NCBI RefSeq assembly: GCF_003001905.1
Contig: NZ_PVNE01000009.1
Span: 54,677 to 118,676, forward strand
Reading direction: 5' to 3'
Length of the DNA: 64,000 nt
Source of the DNA: Planifilum fimeticola
GTDB taxonomy: Bacteria; Bacillota; Bacilli; Thermoactinomycetales; DSM-44946
Shown here: positions 16,506-24,572 of the stretch, piece by piece
How positions within the stretch are numbered: the stretch's first letter is position 1
Layout of the letters: each line of letters opens with the position of its first letter
Position numbers and translations under genes: made by a program
Notes under the pieces: generated by a model
Told to the model about the DNA's origin: nothing
The model's input: only the letters and a program-made list of their open reading frames with translations
The model's database searches: none

Positions 16506-16535
16506 TGGACTGGGGGCGGGGCTGCGCGGTATACT
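16506..16535 (+). promoter_or_regulatory. Probable asparaginase promoter
   Basis: TGGACT (16506-16511), an 18-base spacer and TATACT (16530-16535), about 54 bases before the ATG. Confidence 0.5.
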
Positions 16536-16588
16536 AAGCGGGGGATCCGGAAACGGATCGGCTCGAAACTGAGTTCTGGAGGCGCGCC

Positions 16589-17566
16589 ATGAAACGGGTA
16601 TTGATCATCACCACCGGAGGAACAATCGCCATGGGAAGGGACGAATCCGGTGCGGTCCGGGTGCTTGATGAGAATGTTCTGGTCAAGCAGCAATCGACCT
16701 TGGCCTCGATCGCCCACGTCGACTTTTTCACCTTTTCCAACCTTCCCAGCGTCCATCTGACCCTCGATCATTTCATCCGCTTGCGCCAGTTGATCCTGGA
16801 CAAAGCGAAAGAATATGACGGAATTGTCGTCACTCACGGAACGGATACCCTGGAGGAGACGGCCTATTTTCTCGACCTGACCCTGCCGCTGACCCAACCG
16901 GTAATTCTCACCGGAGCGATGCGATCCTCCAACGAACCCGGCAGCGACGGCTTTCTCAACCTGTTGCAGTCGGTACAGGTGGCGGCGACTCCGGAATCTG
17001 AAAACAAGGGGGTGCTCGTGGTGATGAACGGAGAGATCCACGGCGCCCGTTTTGTCCAGAAGATGCACACCAGCCACGTGGAAGCGTTTGAGTCTCCCCA
17101 ATTCGGTCCATACGGATGGGTGGAGAGGACCGGGATCCGCTATTTGATGGGGGCGGTGAAAAGAGAATGCATACCGGTTCGCACCGAGGCCCTGACGTGC
17201 CGAATTCCGATGATCAAGGCGGGCTTTGACACCGACGATTCCTTGGTTCAACACGCTCTGGAACGATCCGTGCCCGGCCTCGTGGTGGAGGGGATGGGAA
17301 TGGGACATCTGCCGCCGGCCATGATGCCGGGGATCGTTCGGGCCCTGGAAGAGGGGGTGCCCGTCGTGATCACCAGCCGCTCACCGGGAGGGGCGGTGGA
17401 GCCGGTTTACGACTTCGAAGGCGGGGGACGGGAACTGGCTGAACGGGGAGCCATTTTTGCCCGGGGCATTCCGGCTCACAAAGCGCGGATCAAATTGATG
17501 GTGGCCCTGGCTGCCGATCCTCGCCCGAAAAACTTGGAGGAGCTGCGGGAGCTGTTTTCCCATTGA
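16589..17566 (+). CDS. ansA: L-asparaginase, type I
   Basis: A 325-residue amidohydrolase converting asparagine to aspartate and ammonia. ATG at 16589 with CTGGAGG upstream. There is no signal peptide, so it should be cytoplasmic. The nucleophile threonine is in ITTGGTIAMG (about residues 7-16). The second catalytic motif, THGTDTLEETAYFL with the Thr-Asp pair, lies near 82-95, and the conserved LTGAMR near 107-112. Length and motifs are typical of the family. It is monocistronic by its own promoter; no transporter or aspartate ammonia-lyase adjoins it. Confidence 0.93.
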   Translation: MKRVLIITTGGTIAMGRDESGAVRVLDENVLVKQQSTLASIAHVDFFTFSNLPSVHLTLDHFIRLRQLILDKAKEYDGIVVTHGTDTLEETAYFLDLTLPLTQPVILTGAMRSSNEPGSDGFLNLLQSVQVAATPESENKGVLVVMNGEIHGARFVQKMHTSHVEAFESPQFGPYGWVERTGIRYLMGAVKRECIPVRTEALTCRIPMIKAGFDTDDSLVQHALERSVPGLVVEGMGMGHLPPAMMPGIVRALEEGVPVVITSRSPGGAVEPVYDFEGGGRELAERGAIFARGIPAHKARIKLMVALAADPRPKNLEELRELFSH

Positions 17567-17704
17567 GAGGACGGGAGGATGGATCCCCGCCCGTGACACG
17601 AGAGCCGGGAACGAAGCGGCTTTCATCCATCGGAATTGGATGCATGGGGCTCTTTCCATTCGTGTGCTCAAGGGGAATTCTTCACCCACGTGAGCTGGCT
17701 CCCG

Positions 17705-17722
17705 TAAGTCGTGATTGACTTA
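17705..17722. promoter_or_regulatory. Operator-like inverted repeat upstream of the acyl-CoA operon
   Basis: TAAGTC-gtgatt-GACTTA, perfect arms, ending 21 bases before the -35 box. A second imperfect repeat, TTGACA-cattt-GTCGAA, overlaps the -35 box itself. Both are candidates for a TetR-type fatty-acid regulator; no such regulator gene is in the window. Confidence 0.45.
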
Positions 17723-17743
17723 TCCGCTAACGGCGGAGGAAAA

Positions 17744-17771
17744 TTGACACATTTGTCGAAATGGATAGAAG
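17744..17771 (+). promoter_or_regulatory. Promoter of the acyl-CoA operon
   Basis: Consensus TTGACA (17744-17749), a 16-base spacer and TAGAAG (17766-17771). The 5' leader would be about 155 bases. Confidence 0.45.
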
Positions 17772-17931
17772 AAGAGGATGACCCCTATGTCGGAAGAAGG
17801 GAGAATCTCTCCCTTGTTTCCGTTTTTTTGCGTCCGTTTTCATCGGAATGTTGGCATGATTTTTGCTGGGTTTGTCTGGAGAGGGGAGGCGTGTTCAGAG
17901 GCCTGAAGCCAAACTGGGGGAGGGGTGAATC

Positions 17932-19008
17932 ATGGGCGGAAAAGCGGAAGCCAATCGGACGATCCCCGTCAGGGAAGGGGAGGATTTTGACCGCGAAAAG
18001 GTGGAGCGGTTCCTCCGGGAGAACCTGAGGGATCTTGGCCCGGAGCCCCTCGAGGTGAGTCAGTTTCCAGCCGGTGCTTCCAATCTGACTTATTCTGTCC
18101 GCATCGGCGATTGGGAAGCGGTTTTGCGCCGCCCGCCCCTGGGGCCGGTTCCGCCGAAGGCCCACGACATGGTGCGGGAGGCGACCCTGTTGTCCAAGTT
18201 GCACCGGGTGTTTCCGCTGGCCCCCAAACCGTTTGTGATTTGCCGGGATTCCTCCGTCATCGGCGCTCCCTTTTACGTGATGGAGCGCCGGGAAGGAGTG
18301 GTTCTGGATGACGCCTTTCCCCCGGAGGTGGAACCGACGGAAGAGCTTTGCCGGGGGATATCCCGGACGGTGGTGGAAACGCTGGTGAAGCTCCACGCCG
18401 TCGACTGGCGGGAGGCGGGGTTGGACGGTTTCGGACGACCGGACGGTTTTCTGAAACGGCAGGTGGGCGGATGGATCGATCGCTATCACCGTTCCAGGAC
18501 GGACGAAATTCCGGAAATCCAGTTTTTGACCCGGTGGCTTGCGGACCATGTCCCGGAAAGCCCTGCGCCGACGATGATCCACAACGACTTCAAGCTGAAC
18601 AACATGCTGCTGGATCCGGAGGATTTGACAAAGGTCGTCGCGGTGCTGGACTGGGAGATGACGACGGTGGGGGATCCCCTCTTTGATTTGGCCGTCTCCC
18701 TTTCCTACTGGGTGGAGCGGGATGACCCGGAGGAGATGAAGGACATTTTGCCGACGGTGACGCCGCTTCCCGGTTTCATGACCCGCGCGGAAATGATGGA
18801 GCTGTATGCCCGGTTGAGCGACCGCGATCTGTCGTCCATGCATTTTTACATGACCTTTGCCTATTTCAAACTGGCGGTGATCCTTCAGCAAATCTACTTC
18901 CGTTGGAAGCGGGGCCAGACCAGGGACAGGCGTTTCGCTTCCTTCGGTGAACGCGTGCGCCGCTTGATCCGACACGCCGCGGAGTTGGCCGAGCGGGGGA
19001 GGTTGTAA
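17932..19008 (+). CDS. Aminoglycoside-phosphotransferase-like (APH/ACAD10-type) kinase
   Basis: A 358-residue protein of the APH/choline-kinase superfamily. ATG at 17932 after GGGGGAGGGG. The N-lobe has QFPAGASNLTYSV (about 44-56) and the Ala-Val-Leu-Arg strand. The C-lobe has the catalytic IHNDFKLNNML (about residues 218-228) and the metal-binding DWEMTTVGDP. Members in this context resemble the kinase part of mammalian ACAD10 and occur with acyl-CoA metabolism genes, where phosphorylation of hydroxyacyl-CoA has been proposed. Antibiotic resistance is not implied. It is the first gene of a seven-gene + strand operon. Confidence 0.8.
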   Translation: MGGKAEANRTIPVREGEDFDREKVERFLRENLRDLGPEPLEVSQFPAGASNLTYSVRIGDWEAVLRRPPLGPVPPKAHDMVREATLLSKLHRVFPLAPKPFVICRDSSVIGAPFYVMERREGVVLDDAFPPEVEPTEELCRGISRTVVETLVKLHAVDWREAGLDGFGRPDGFLKRQVGGWIDRYHRSRTDEIPEIQFLTRWLADHVPESPAPTMIHNDFKLNNMLLDPEDLTKVVAVLDWEMTTVGDPLFDLAVSLSYWVERDDPEEMKDILPTVTPLPGFMTRAEMMELYARLSDRDLSSMHFYMTFAYFKLAVILQQIYFRWKRGQTRDRRFASFGERVRRLIRHAAELAERGRL

Positions 19009-19081
19009 CCCGAAGGCCGCGGCGGCCGGAGATGGGTCCGGAAGTGACCGCAGCATTTTCCGTCTTTGAGGAGGGAGCGCG

Positions 19082-19843
19082 ATGGGACGTCTGGAAAATC
19101 GAGTGGCGATGATAACGGGTGCGAGCCGGGGAATCGGCTTCGCGGCGGCTCGCCGGTTTGCCCGGGAAGGGGCGCGGGTGTGCATGGCCGACATCGATGA
19201 GGAGGGGATCCGCCGTGCGGAGGAATCCCTGCGGGGCGAGGGGTTGGAGGTGTTCGGCCTTCGCGTCGACGTGACGGATCGCGCCCAGGTGGAATCCGCG
19301 GTGGAGGAGACCGTCCGGCGCTACGGTCGGCTTGACATCCTGGTGAACAATGCCGGGGTGATCCGGGACAATCTGCTGTTCAAGATGACCGATGAAGATT
19401 GGCAGACGGTGATGGATGTCCACCTGAAGGGCGCCTTCTATTGCAGCCGGGCGGCCCAGAAGGTGATGGTGGAGCAAAATTACGGCCGGATCATCAACAT
19501 CTCTTCCACGTCGGCCCTCGGAAACCGGGGACAGGCCAACTATTCGGCGGCCAAGGCGGGACTTCAGGGCTTCACCAAGACCCTGGCGATCGAGCTGGGC
19601 AAATTCGGGATCACGGTGAACGCCGTCGCCCCCGGATTTATCGAGACGGAGATGACCCGGGCCACGGCGGCGCGGATCGGCGTGGACTTCGATCAGTTTG
19701 TCAAGGAGGTCACGAAGCAGATTCCGGTCGGTCGGATCGGTCAACCGGAGGATATCGCGGCGGCGCTTTTGTTCTTCGCGTCGGAAGAGGCATCCTTCGT
19801 CAACGGCCAGGTGCTCTACGTGGCCGGCGGTCCCAAAGCCTGA
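19082..19843 (+). CDS. SDR oxidoreductase, FabG-like 3-ketoacyl reductase
   Basis: A 253-residue short-chain dehydrogenase. ATG at 19082 after GAGGGAG. The cofactor motif TGASRGIG lies at about residues 12-19, NNAG near 89-92, the catalytic Ser in NISSTSALG and Tyr-x3-Lys in YSAAKAG near 155. The acidic ADIDEEG end of strand 2 suggests NAD(H) rather than NADP(H). In this operon it most likely interconverts 3-ketoacyl- and (3R)-hydroxyacyl-CoA, matching the R-specific hydratase pair downstream. Confidence 0.87.
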   Translation: MGRLENRVAMITGASRGIGFAAARRFAREGARVCMADIDEEGIRRAEESLRGEGLEVFGLRVDVTDRAQVESAVEETVRRYGRLDILVNNAGVIRDNLLFKMTDEDWQTVMDVHLKGAFYCSRAAQKVMVEQNYGRIINISSTSALGNRGQANYSAAKAGLQGFTKTLAIELGKFGITVNAVAPGFIETEMTRATAARIGVDFDQFVKEVTKQIPVGRIGQPEDIAAALLFFASEEASFVNGQVLYVAGGPKA

Positions 19844-19861
19844 GGATGGGGAGGGGTTTTC

Positions 19862-20311
19862 ATGTGGCAATCCCTGGTTGGCAGTCGCTCCCGTCCGGTC
19901 GTCAATTGGGTGGAACGGGGAGCCGTTCGCAAGTTCGCGGAGGCGATCGGGGATCCGAATCCCCTGTACCTGGATGAGGAAGCCGCCAAAAAAAGCCGTT
20001 ACGGGCGATTGATCGCGCCCCCCACCTTTCCGCAAACCTTCGACTACGGAACCATCGAGGGGCTTCGCCTTCCGGACAGCGGTTTGATCCACGGCGAACA
20101 GCGCTTCGACTACGTCCGTCCGCTGTTCGTCGGGGAGGAAATCACCTGCTGCCGGGTGTTTCAGGATATGTACGAAAAAACGGGAAGCCGGGGAAAGCTC
20201 GTCTTTCTGGTGTTTTCCCGGGTGGGCCAGGACAGCGGGGGGCGGACCCTCTTCACGACGAAGGACGTGATCATCGTCACCGAAACGGTTATGAAGGAGT
20301 GGAAAGGATGA
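19862..20311 (+). CDS. FAS1-like/MaoC-N hot-dog dehydratase subunit (HadA-type)
   Basis: A 149-residue single hot-dog domain of the FAS1-like dehydratase group. ATG at 19862 after GGGGAGGGG. The motif FAEAIGDPNPLYLDEEAA is the non-catalytic counterpart of the hydratase loop: a Leu-Tyr stands where the catalytic His would be, followed by a substrate-tunnel APPTFPQTF. Mycobacterial HadA/HadC have this form and need a HadB-type partner. The next gene overlaps by four bases and encodes exactly such a partner, so a heterodimeric (3R)-hydroxyacyl dehydratase/hydratase is likely. Confidence 0.8.
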   Translation: MWQSLVGSRSRPVVNWVERGAVRKFAEAIGDPNPLYLDEEAAKKSRYGRLIAPPTFPQTFDYGTIEGLRLPDSGLIHGEQRFDYVRPLFVGEEITCCRVFQDMYEKTGSRGKLVFLVFSRVGQDSGGRTLFTTKDVIIVTETVMKEWKG

Positions 20312-20733
20312 CGACCAAAGCGCCGATTTCCTGGAAACCCGGCGATGAGCTTCCCTCCATCACCCTTCCGCCGGTGACGAGACTGGATCTGATCAAATAT
20401 GCCGGCGCCTCCGGCGACTTCAACCCGATCCACACCATCGACGAGGAGGCGGCCCGGGCGGGGCTTTCCGGGGTGATCGCCCACGGCATGTTGACGATGG
20501 CGGTGATGGGCCGCCTGTTTTCCCCCTATTTGGAGCACGGATTCATCAAGGGATTTCAAACCCGTTTCACCGGCATGGTGCTTGTCGGCGACGTCCTGAC
20601 GGTCGGGGGAAAGGTGCTCGGCGTGGAATCCGCCGAGCAGGGCGATCTGTATTCCTTTGACGTGTTCACCCGCAATCAGAAGGGGGAGACGGTGGCTTCC
20701 GGCAAGGTGGAGTTTCTCGTCTATCGGGATTGA
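20308..20733 (+). CDS. MaoC-type (R)-specific enoyl hydratase/dehydratase subunit (HadB-type)
   Basis: A 141-residue hot-dog protein. ATG at 20308 overlaps the previous stop (ATGA) and is eight bases from AAGGAG; an in-frame GTG at 20299 lies inside that site. The hydratase-2 motif GDFNPIHTIDEEAA (about residues 31-44) supplies the catalytic Asp and His, followed by GVIAHGMLTMAVMGR. It completes the active site of the upstream HadA-like subunit. Expected reaction: reversible hydration of trans-2-enoyl-CoA to (3R)-hydroxyacyl-CoA. Confidence 0.87.
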   Translation: MTTKAPISWKPGDELPSITLPPVTRLDLIKYAGASGDFNPIHTIDEEAARAGLSGVIAHGMLTMAVMGRLFSPYLEHGFIKGFQTRFTGMVLVGDVLTVGGKVLGVESAEQGDLYSFDVFTRNQKGETVASGKVEFLVYRD

Positions 20734-20828
20734 TTTTTCAAGTTCGCCGCCGATGGCGCGCTGCGGGAACGCTTTTCGGTCATCGGTTTTGTCGAAGAAA
20801 GAATCCCATAATTGAAGGAGTTGGAAAG

Positions 20829-21776
20829 ATGGAAACGCGGCCGCCTGTGGAGTTGGGACATCGAATGGCGATGATTGACGGTTTTGACCTGGGGGTTCCG
20901 GGGAGGACGGGGACGTACGTCCTCCGGGAGGAGGCGCTGACGCTGGTGGATACCGGTCCGAGCCCCTCCGTGCCGCGCATTCTGAAGGGGTTGGAGGAAT
21001 TGGGCCTGGATCCCGCCGATGTCCGGTATGTGATCGTCACCCATATTCATCTGGATCACGCCGGCGGGGCGGGGCTTCTGCTTGAGAGCTGCCCCCATGC
21101 CCGAGTGGTGGTACATCCCCGGGGAGCCCGCCATCTGGCGGATCCGTCGCGGCTCGTCGCGGGGGCGAGGGCCATCTATCAAGACCAGTTTGATGCGCTG
21201 TTTGATCCGGTTGTCCCCGTTCCCGAAGACCGACTGATCGTGAAAGGCGAAGGGGATACGCTGAAGATCGGACCGGAGTGCACCCTCACCTTCATGGATT
21301 CGCCGGGGCATGCGGCCCACCATTTCAGTATCTATGATCCGGTGAGCAGAGGGCTGTTCACCGGCGACACCGCGGGCATTCGCTACCATGAGCTGGAGGA
21401 TTGCGGTTTTGTTCTCCATCTGCCCGTCACGTCGCCCAACCAGTTTGATCCGGAGGCCATGCGCCGTTCGATCGAGCGGTTCCGGAAGATGAAAGCGGAA
21501 CGCATCTTCTTCGGTCACTTCGGCATGGAAGAGCAGCCGGAGGACATCTATGATGAAGTGCTCGGCTGGCTGGACCGGTTTGTCCGGGCCGGAGAGTCGG
21601 TATTTGCCGATGGCGGGGGTCCCTCCGAGGTTGAGGAGCGCCTGATGGGACAAGTACGGGAACACCTGAGGGAGCGGAAGGTCCCGGAAGACCACCCCGT
21701 GTACCGGCAGTTGAAAATGGATCTCTTCGTCTCCGCCTTGGGCATCATCGATTACCTGGAGAAAAAGCGGAAATAG
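20829..21776 (+). CDS. MBL-fold metallo-hydrolase
   Basis: A 315-residue metallo-beta-lactamase-fold hydrolase. ATG at 20829 with GAAGGAG upstream. The metal motif is THIHLDHAGG (His-x-His-x-Asp-His, about residues 73-82), then DSPGHAAHH, GDTAGIRY and FGHFGMEE, giving the full metal ligand set. A C-terminal helical region of about 80 residues follows. Its place in an acyl-CoA operon suggests thioester or lactone hydrolysis, but the substrate cannot be read from sequence. Confidence 0.82.
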   Translation: METRPPVELGHRMAMIDGFDLGVPGRTGTYVLREEALTLVDTGPSPSVPRILKGLEELGLDPADVRYVIVTHIHLDHAGGAGLLLESCPHARVVVHPRGARHLADPSRLVAGARAIYQDQFDALFDPVVPVPEDRLIVKGEGDTLKIGPECTLTFMDSPGHAAHHFSIYDPVSRGLFTGDTAGIRYHELEDCGFVLHLPVTSPNQFDPEAMRRSIERFRKMKAERIFFGHFGMEEQPEDIYDEVLGWLDRFVRAGESVFADGGGPSEVEERLMGQVREHLRERKVPEDHPVYRQLKMDLFVSALGIIDYLEKKRK

Positions 21777-21804
21777 GTTTCGGCCCGGAGGGGAGGAGCG
21801 GTTG

Positions 21805-22581
21805 ATGAGCGCACTCGATCTGTTTCGCCTGGATGGAAAGACGGCCATCGTCACCGGGGGCGGCCGCGGTCTGGGTCAGTACATGGCGGAAGCCCTGGCG
21901 GACGCCGGTGCCCGCGTGGTGATCTGTTCCCGCAAGGTGGAAGCCTGCCGCCAGGTGAAGGAATCGATCGAACAAAAGGGAGGAGAGGCCCTGGCCCTTT
22001 CCTGTGACGTCACCCGGCCGGAGGATGTGGAGCGGGTGGTGGCCGCAGCCAAGGAAAATTTCGGCGGAGTCGATATCGTCATCAACAACAGCGGGGCCAC
22101 CTGGGGGGCGCCGCCCGAGGAGATGCCTCTGGACAAGTTTGAGCGGGTGATGGACGTCAATGTGAAGGGGACCTTCCTCATGTCTCAGGCGGCGGGAAAG
22201 GAGATGATCGAAAGAGGAAAGGGCGGACGGATCATCAACATCGCTTCTGTGGCCGGTCTGCTCGGGGGCCATCCCGATTACATGCAGACCGTCGGTTATA
22301 ACGCCAGCAAAGGGGCGGTGATCAACATGACCCGGGATCTGGCCGTCCAATGGGCCCGCCATGGGATCAACGTGAATGCCATCGCCCCCGGATGGTTTCC
22401 CACGAAGATGTCCCGCGCCCTGCTGGAGCGGTTTGGGGAGAAGATCCTCTCCCACATCCCCCTGGGCCGGTTCGGCGGCCCCGATGATCTCAAGGGGGCG
22501 GTCCTCTTTCTGGCCTCTCCCGCCGCCGCCTACGTTACCGGACAGGTGTTGGTGGTGGACGGCGGGATGACGGCCTGGTGA
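21805..22581 (+). CDS. SDR family oxidoreductase
   Basis: A 258-residue short-chain dehydrogenase, the second in this operon. ATG at 21805, six bases from GGGGAGGAG; a TTG one codon earlier is less well spaced. TGGGRGLG cofactor loop (about residues 18-25), NNSGATWG, Ser in NIASVAG and Tyr in VGYNASKGAV. The Arg in CSRKVEA after strand 2 favours NADP(H). It resembles gluconate-5-dehydrogenase-like and 2-deoxygluconate-type SDRs but more likely handles a hydroxyacyl-CoA here. Confidence 0.85.
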   Translation: MSALDLFRLDGKTAIVTGGGRGLGQYMAEALADAGARVVICSRKVEACRQVKESIEQKGGEALALSCDVTRPEDVERVVAAAKENFGGVDIVINNSGATWGAPPEEMPLDKFERVMDVNVKGTFLMSQAAGKEMIERGKGGRIINIASVAGLLGGHPDYMQTVGYNASKGAVINMTRDLAVQWARHGINVNAIAPGWFPTKMSRALLERFGEKILSHIPLGRFGGPDDLKGAVLFLASPAAAYVTGQVLVVDGGMTAW

Positions 22582-22611
22582 GCTCGAACGGATGATTTGG
22601 GAGGTGGACTG

Positions 22612-23790
22612 ATGGCTGATGTGTGGATCGTCGCCGGCGCCCGGACGCCCTTCGGTTCCTTCGGGGGCAGTTTTGTGGATGTGAGCGCCGAGGAGTTGGG
22701 AGTGACCGCCGCCAAAGGAGCGCTGGAAAAGGCGGGAGTGGAACCGGAACAGGTGGACAACGTGGTGATGGGCAACGTGATCCAAAGCCACAATGGGGCG
22801 CCTTATCTGGCCCGCCATGTGGCGCTCAGAGCCGGGGTTCCCATCGAGACCCCCGCCCTGACGGTCAACCGGCTGTGCGGATCGGGATTGCAGGCGGTGG
22901 TGTCCGGCGTCCAGTCGATTCTGCTGGGAGAGTCGGAGATCGGCCTCGTCGGCGGTGCGGAAAATATGAGCCAGGCGCCTTACGCGGTGCGGGGAGCCCG
23001 GTGGGGAATGCGGATGGGGGACGGAGCTCTGGCCGACACCCTGACCGAAACCCTCACCGACCGTTACTGCGGACTCGGTATGGGAATCACCGCGGAAAAC
23101 CTGGCTGAAAAATACGGAATCACCCGGGAGGATCAGGACCGGTTCGCCTTGACCAGCCAGAGGCGGGCGGCGGAGGCGGCGGAGAGCGGCAAGCTGGCGG
23201 AAGAAATCGTTCCGGTTGTGAAAAAGGAGAAAAAGGGGCCGGTTCAGGTGGATGCCGATGAACACATCCGCCCCCAGACCACCCTGGAGAAGCTAGCCGG
23301 CTTAAAACCGGCCTTTCAACCGGACGGAACCGTCACGGCGGGAAATGCCAGCGGAATCAACGACGGGGCGGCCTGTCTGGTGATCGCATCGGACAAGGCG
23401 GTCAACCGGCACGGGCTGAAGCCGATGGGAAGGGTGGTCGGATGGGGCGTGGCCGGCGTCGATCCGGCGATCATGGGCATCGGTCCGGTTCCGGCTTCCC
23501 GGCTGGCGCTGAAGCGTTCGGACCTCTCCCTGTCCCGAATCGATCTGGTGGAGATCAACGAAGCTTTTGCCGCACAGGTATTGGCGGTGGAGAAGGAGCT
23601 GGATTTGGACCGCGAGTTCCTCAATGTGAACGGCGGGGCGATCGCCCTCGGCCATCCCGTCGGCGCCAGCGGTGCCCGCATCTTGCTCACCCTCCTGCAC
23701 GAGCTGAAGCGGCGGAACAAAAAATACGGCCTGGCATCCCTCTGCATCGGCGGCGGTCAGGGAATCGCCATGGTGGTCGAGGCGGTGTGA
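22612..23790 (+). CDS. Acetyl-CoA acetyltransferase / 3-ketoacyl-CoA thiolase
   Basis: A 392-residue thiolase that cleaves or forms 3-ketoacyl-CoA. ATG at 22612 with GGGAGG six bases upstream. The acylation cysteine is in [10 protein letters not shown] (about residue 86), the active-site His in [16 protein letters not shown] and the second Cys in SLCIGGGQG near the end; an NEAFA motif is also present. Length and motifs are typical. Last gene of the operon; a strong terminator follows. Both degradative and biosynthetic directions are possible. Confidence 0.93.
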   Translation: MADVWIVAGARTPFGSFGGSFVDVSAEELGVTAAKGALEKAGVEPEQVDNVVMGNVIQSHNGAPYLARHVALRAGVPIETPALTVNRLCGSGLQAVVSGVQSILLGESEIGLVGGAENMSQAPYAVRGARWGMRMGDGALADTLTETLTDRYCGLGMGITAENLAEKYGITREDQDRFALTSQRRAAEAAESGKLAEEIVPVVKKEKKGPVQVDADEHIRPQTTLEKLAGLKPAFQPDGTVTAGNASGINDGAACLVIASDKAVNRHGLKPMGRVVGWGVAGVDPAIMGIGPVPASRLALKRSDLSLSRIDLVEINEAFAAQVLAVEKELDLDREFLNVNGGAIALGHPVGASGARILLTLLHELKRRNKKYGLASLCIGGGQGIAMVVEAV

Positions 23791-23870
23791 GAGGGGGAGG
23801 CATCTCGCGAGCGGCCCCGCTGCGTCAAGTTGGGGCGGCTCGATTCTTTGGGCGATTTTTGCAACAAACG

Positions 23871-23948
23871 GACGGGACCGTCTTTCCATGCCCGGATGCC
23901 TTCGGTGATCCGGCAAGCGGGCGGGAAACGGTCCCGTCGCCTTTCTTT
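23871..23948 (+). terminator. Terminator of the acyl-CoA operon
   Basis: Perfect 11-bp arms GACGGGACCGT (23871-23881) and ACGGTCCCGTC (23928-23938) around an inner GC-rich hairpin, followed by GCCTTTCTTTTC. Confidence 0.75.
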
Positions 23949-23980
23949 TCGGGGTCCGTGGCGAACCCCCTATTAAGCAA

Positions 23981-24112
23981 CTACGACAGCTCCTTCTCGT
24001 CGTAGGATTCGTCTTCCGTGTCCTCCTTTCCGACGAGGAAATAGGAGATGACGGCCAGAACGATGATTGCCAAGGGTACGCCGAACAGGGTGAGGAAGTT
24101 TCCTTCCGCCAA
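23981..24112 (-). CDS. 43-aa single-helix membrane peptide
   Basis: A small open frame with a TTG start at 24112 and a good ribosome-binding site (GAAAGGAG, seven bases before). It encodes about 43 residues: a short N-terminus, one hydrophobic helix (LFGVPLAIIVLAVISYFLVG) and an acidic tail rich in Asp and Glu (GKEDTEDESYDEKELS). Such peptides often accompany transporters or membrane enzymes, but no partner adjoins it on this strand. Function unknown; it could be a non-coding coincidence, though site, helix and tail are protein-like. Confidence 0.55.
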   Translation of the reverse strand: MAEGNFLTLFGVPLAIIVLAVISYFLVGKEDTEDESYDEKELS

Positions 24113-24572
24113 CGTTTCACTCCTTTCGTGAAAGATGGTGTGTCCTTCAGGAAAGCCGCTTCCTAAAAAGGGACAGTTCCCGCAAAATCTCTCACGGAAA
24201 AAGGTGAACGGGAAAGGATCTCGAAAAACGTCGGAATCGGTCGGATTCCGTCAAGAGGACACAAAGGGGGTAAAGGAAGTGTCGTATATCGACTTCTTCG
24301 CGAAGTCGGGAAATTCCTTCTTCCATATGTAATAATACAATGGGTGAAAATGACGCTTGTGGGTACGAAATCCGATGTGAAATCACAAATAACGTTGAAT
24401 ATTTTATAGATTAATCATATTCTTTTTTTAGGAAGCCGGTAAAAAATGAGGGTGAAAGGGGGAGGTTGGCCGCTGAACGCCCGATCCACGCGCCAACGGT
24501 GGCGAAATCCCGAAAAAGGAGCGCTATCGCAACGTCACGCGGGAGACAAACTGATTTGATCGGGGGGGTTTG
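24113..24572. other. Intergenic region before the Mpo1-like gene
   Basis: 460 bases. It contains two short stems, CGGAATC/GATTCCG (24232-24250) and CGACTTC-ttcgc-GAAGTCG (24290-24308), and an AT-rich stretch with the promoter at 24395-24423. The stem at 24232-24250 is followed on the minus strand by ACGTTTTT, so it could attenuate transcription toward the 43-aa gene. No other gene is seen. Confidence 0.5.
24395..24423 (+). promoter_or_regulatory. Promoter upstream of the Mpo1-like gene
   Basis: TTGAAT (24395-24400), a 17-base spacer and TATTCT (24418-24423), in an AT-rich patch 150 bases before the start codon. Confidence 0.5.

Larger units (their letters stand above)
16282..16588. other. 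Intergenic region ligase to asparaginase
   Basis: 307 bases. It contains the terminator at 16379-16412 and the asparaginase promoter at 16506-16535. No gene is seen. Confidence 0.7.
17567..17931. other. Upstream region of the acyl-CoA operon
   Basis: 365 bases without a credible gene. Near the asparaginase end is a weak stem AGCCG/CGGCT. Closer to the operon are the inverted repeat TAAGTC/GACTTA (17705-17722) and the promoter at 17744-17771. An open frame crossing the promoter has no ribosome-binding site and is rejected. Confidence 0.6.

Noticed and set aside
17711..18028. 105-codon frame upstream of the APH-like kinase
   Set aside because: It covers the promoter, lacks a ribosome-binding site and overlaps the N-terminus of a well-supported gene in another frame.
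17932..19008. Aminoglycoside resistance gene
   Set aside because: Fold-level similarity only; the operon context and ACAD10-like features point to acyl-CoA metabolism.
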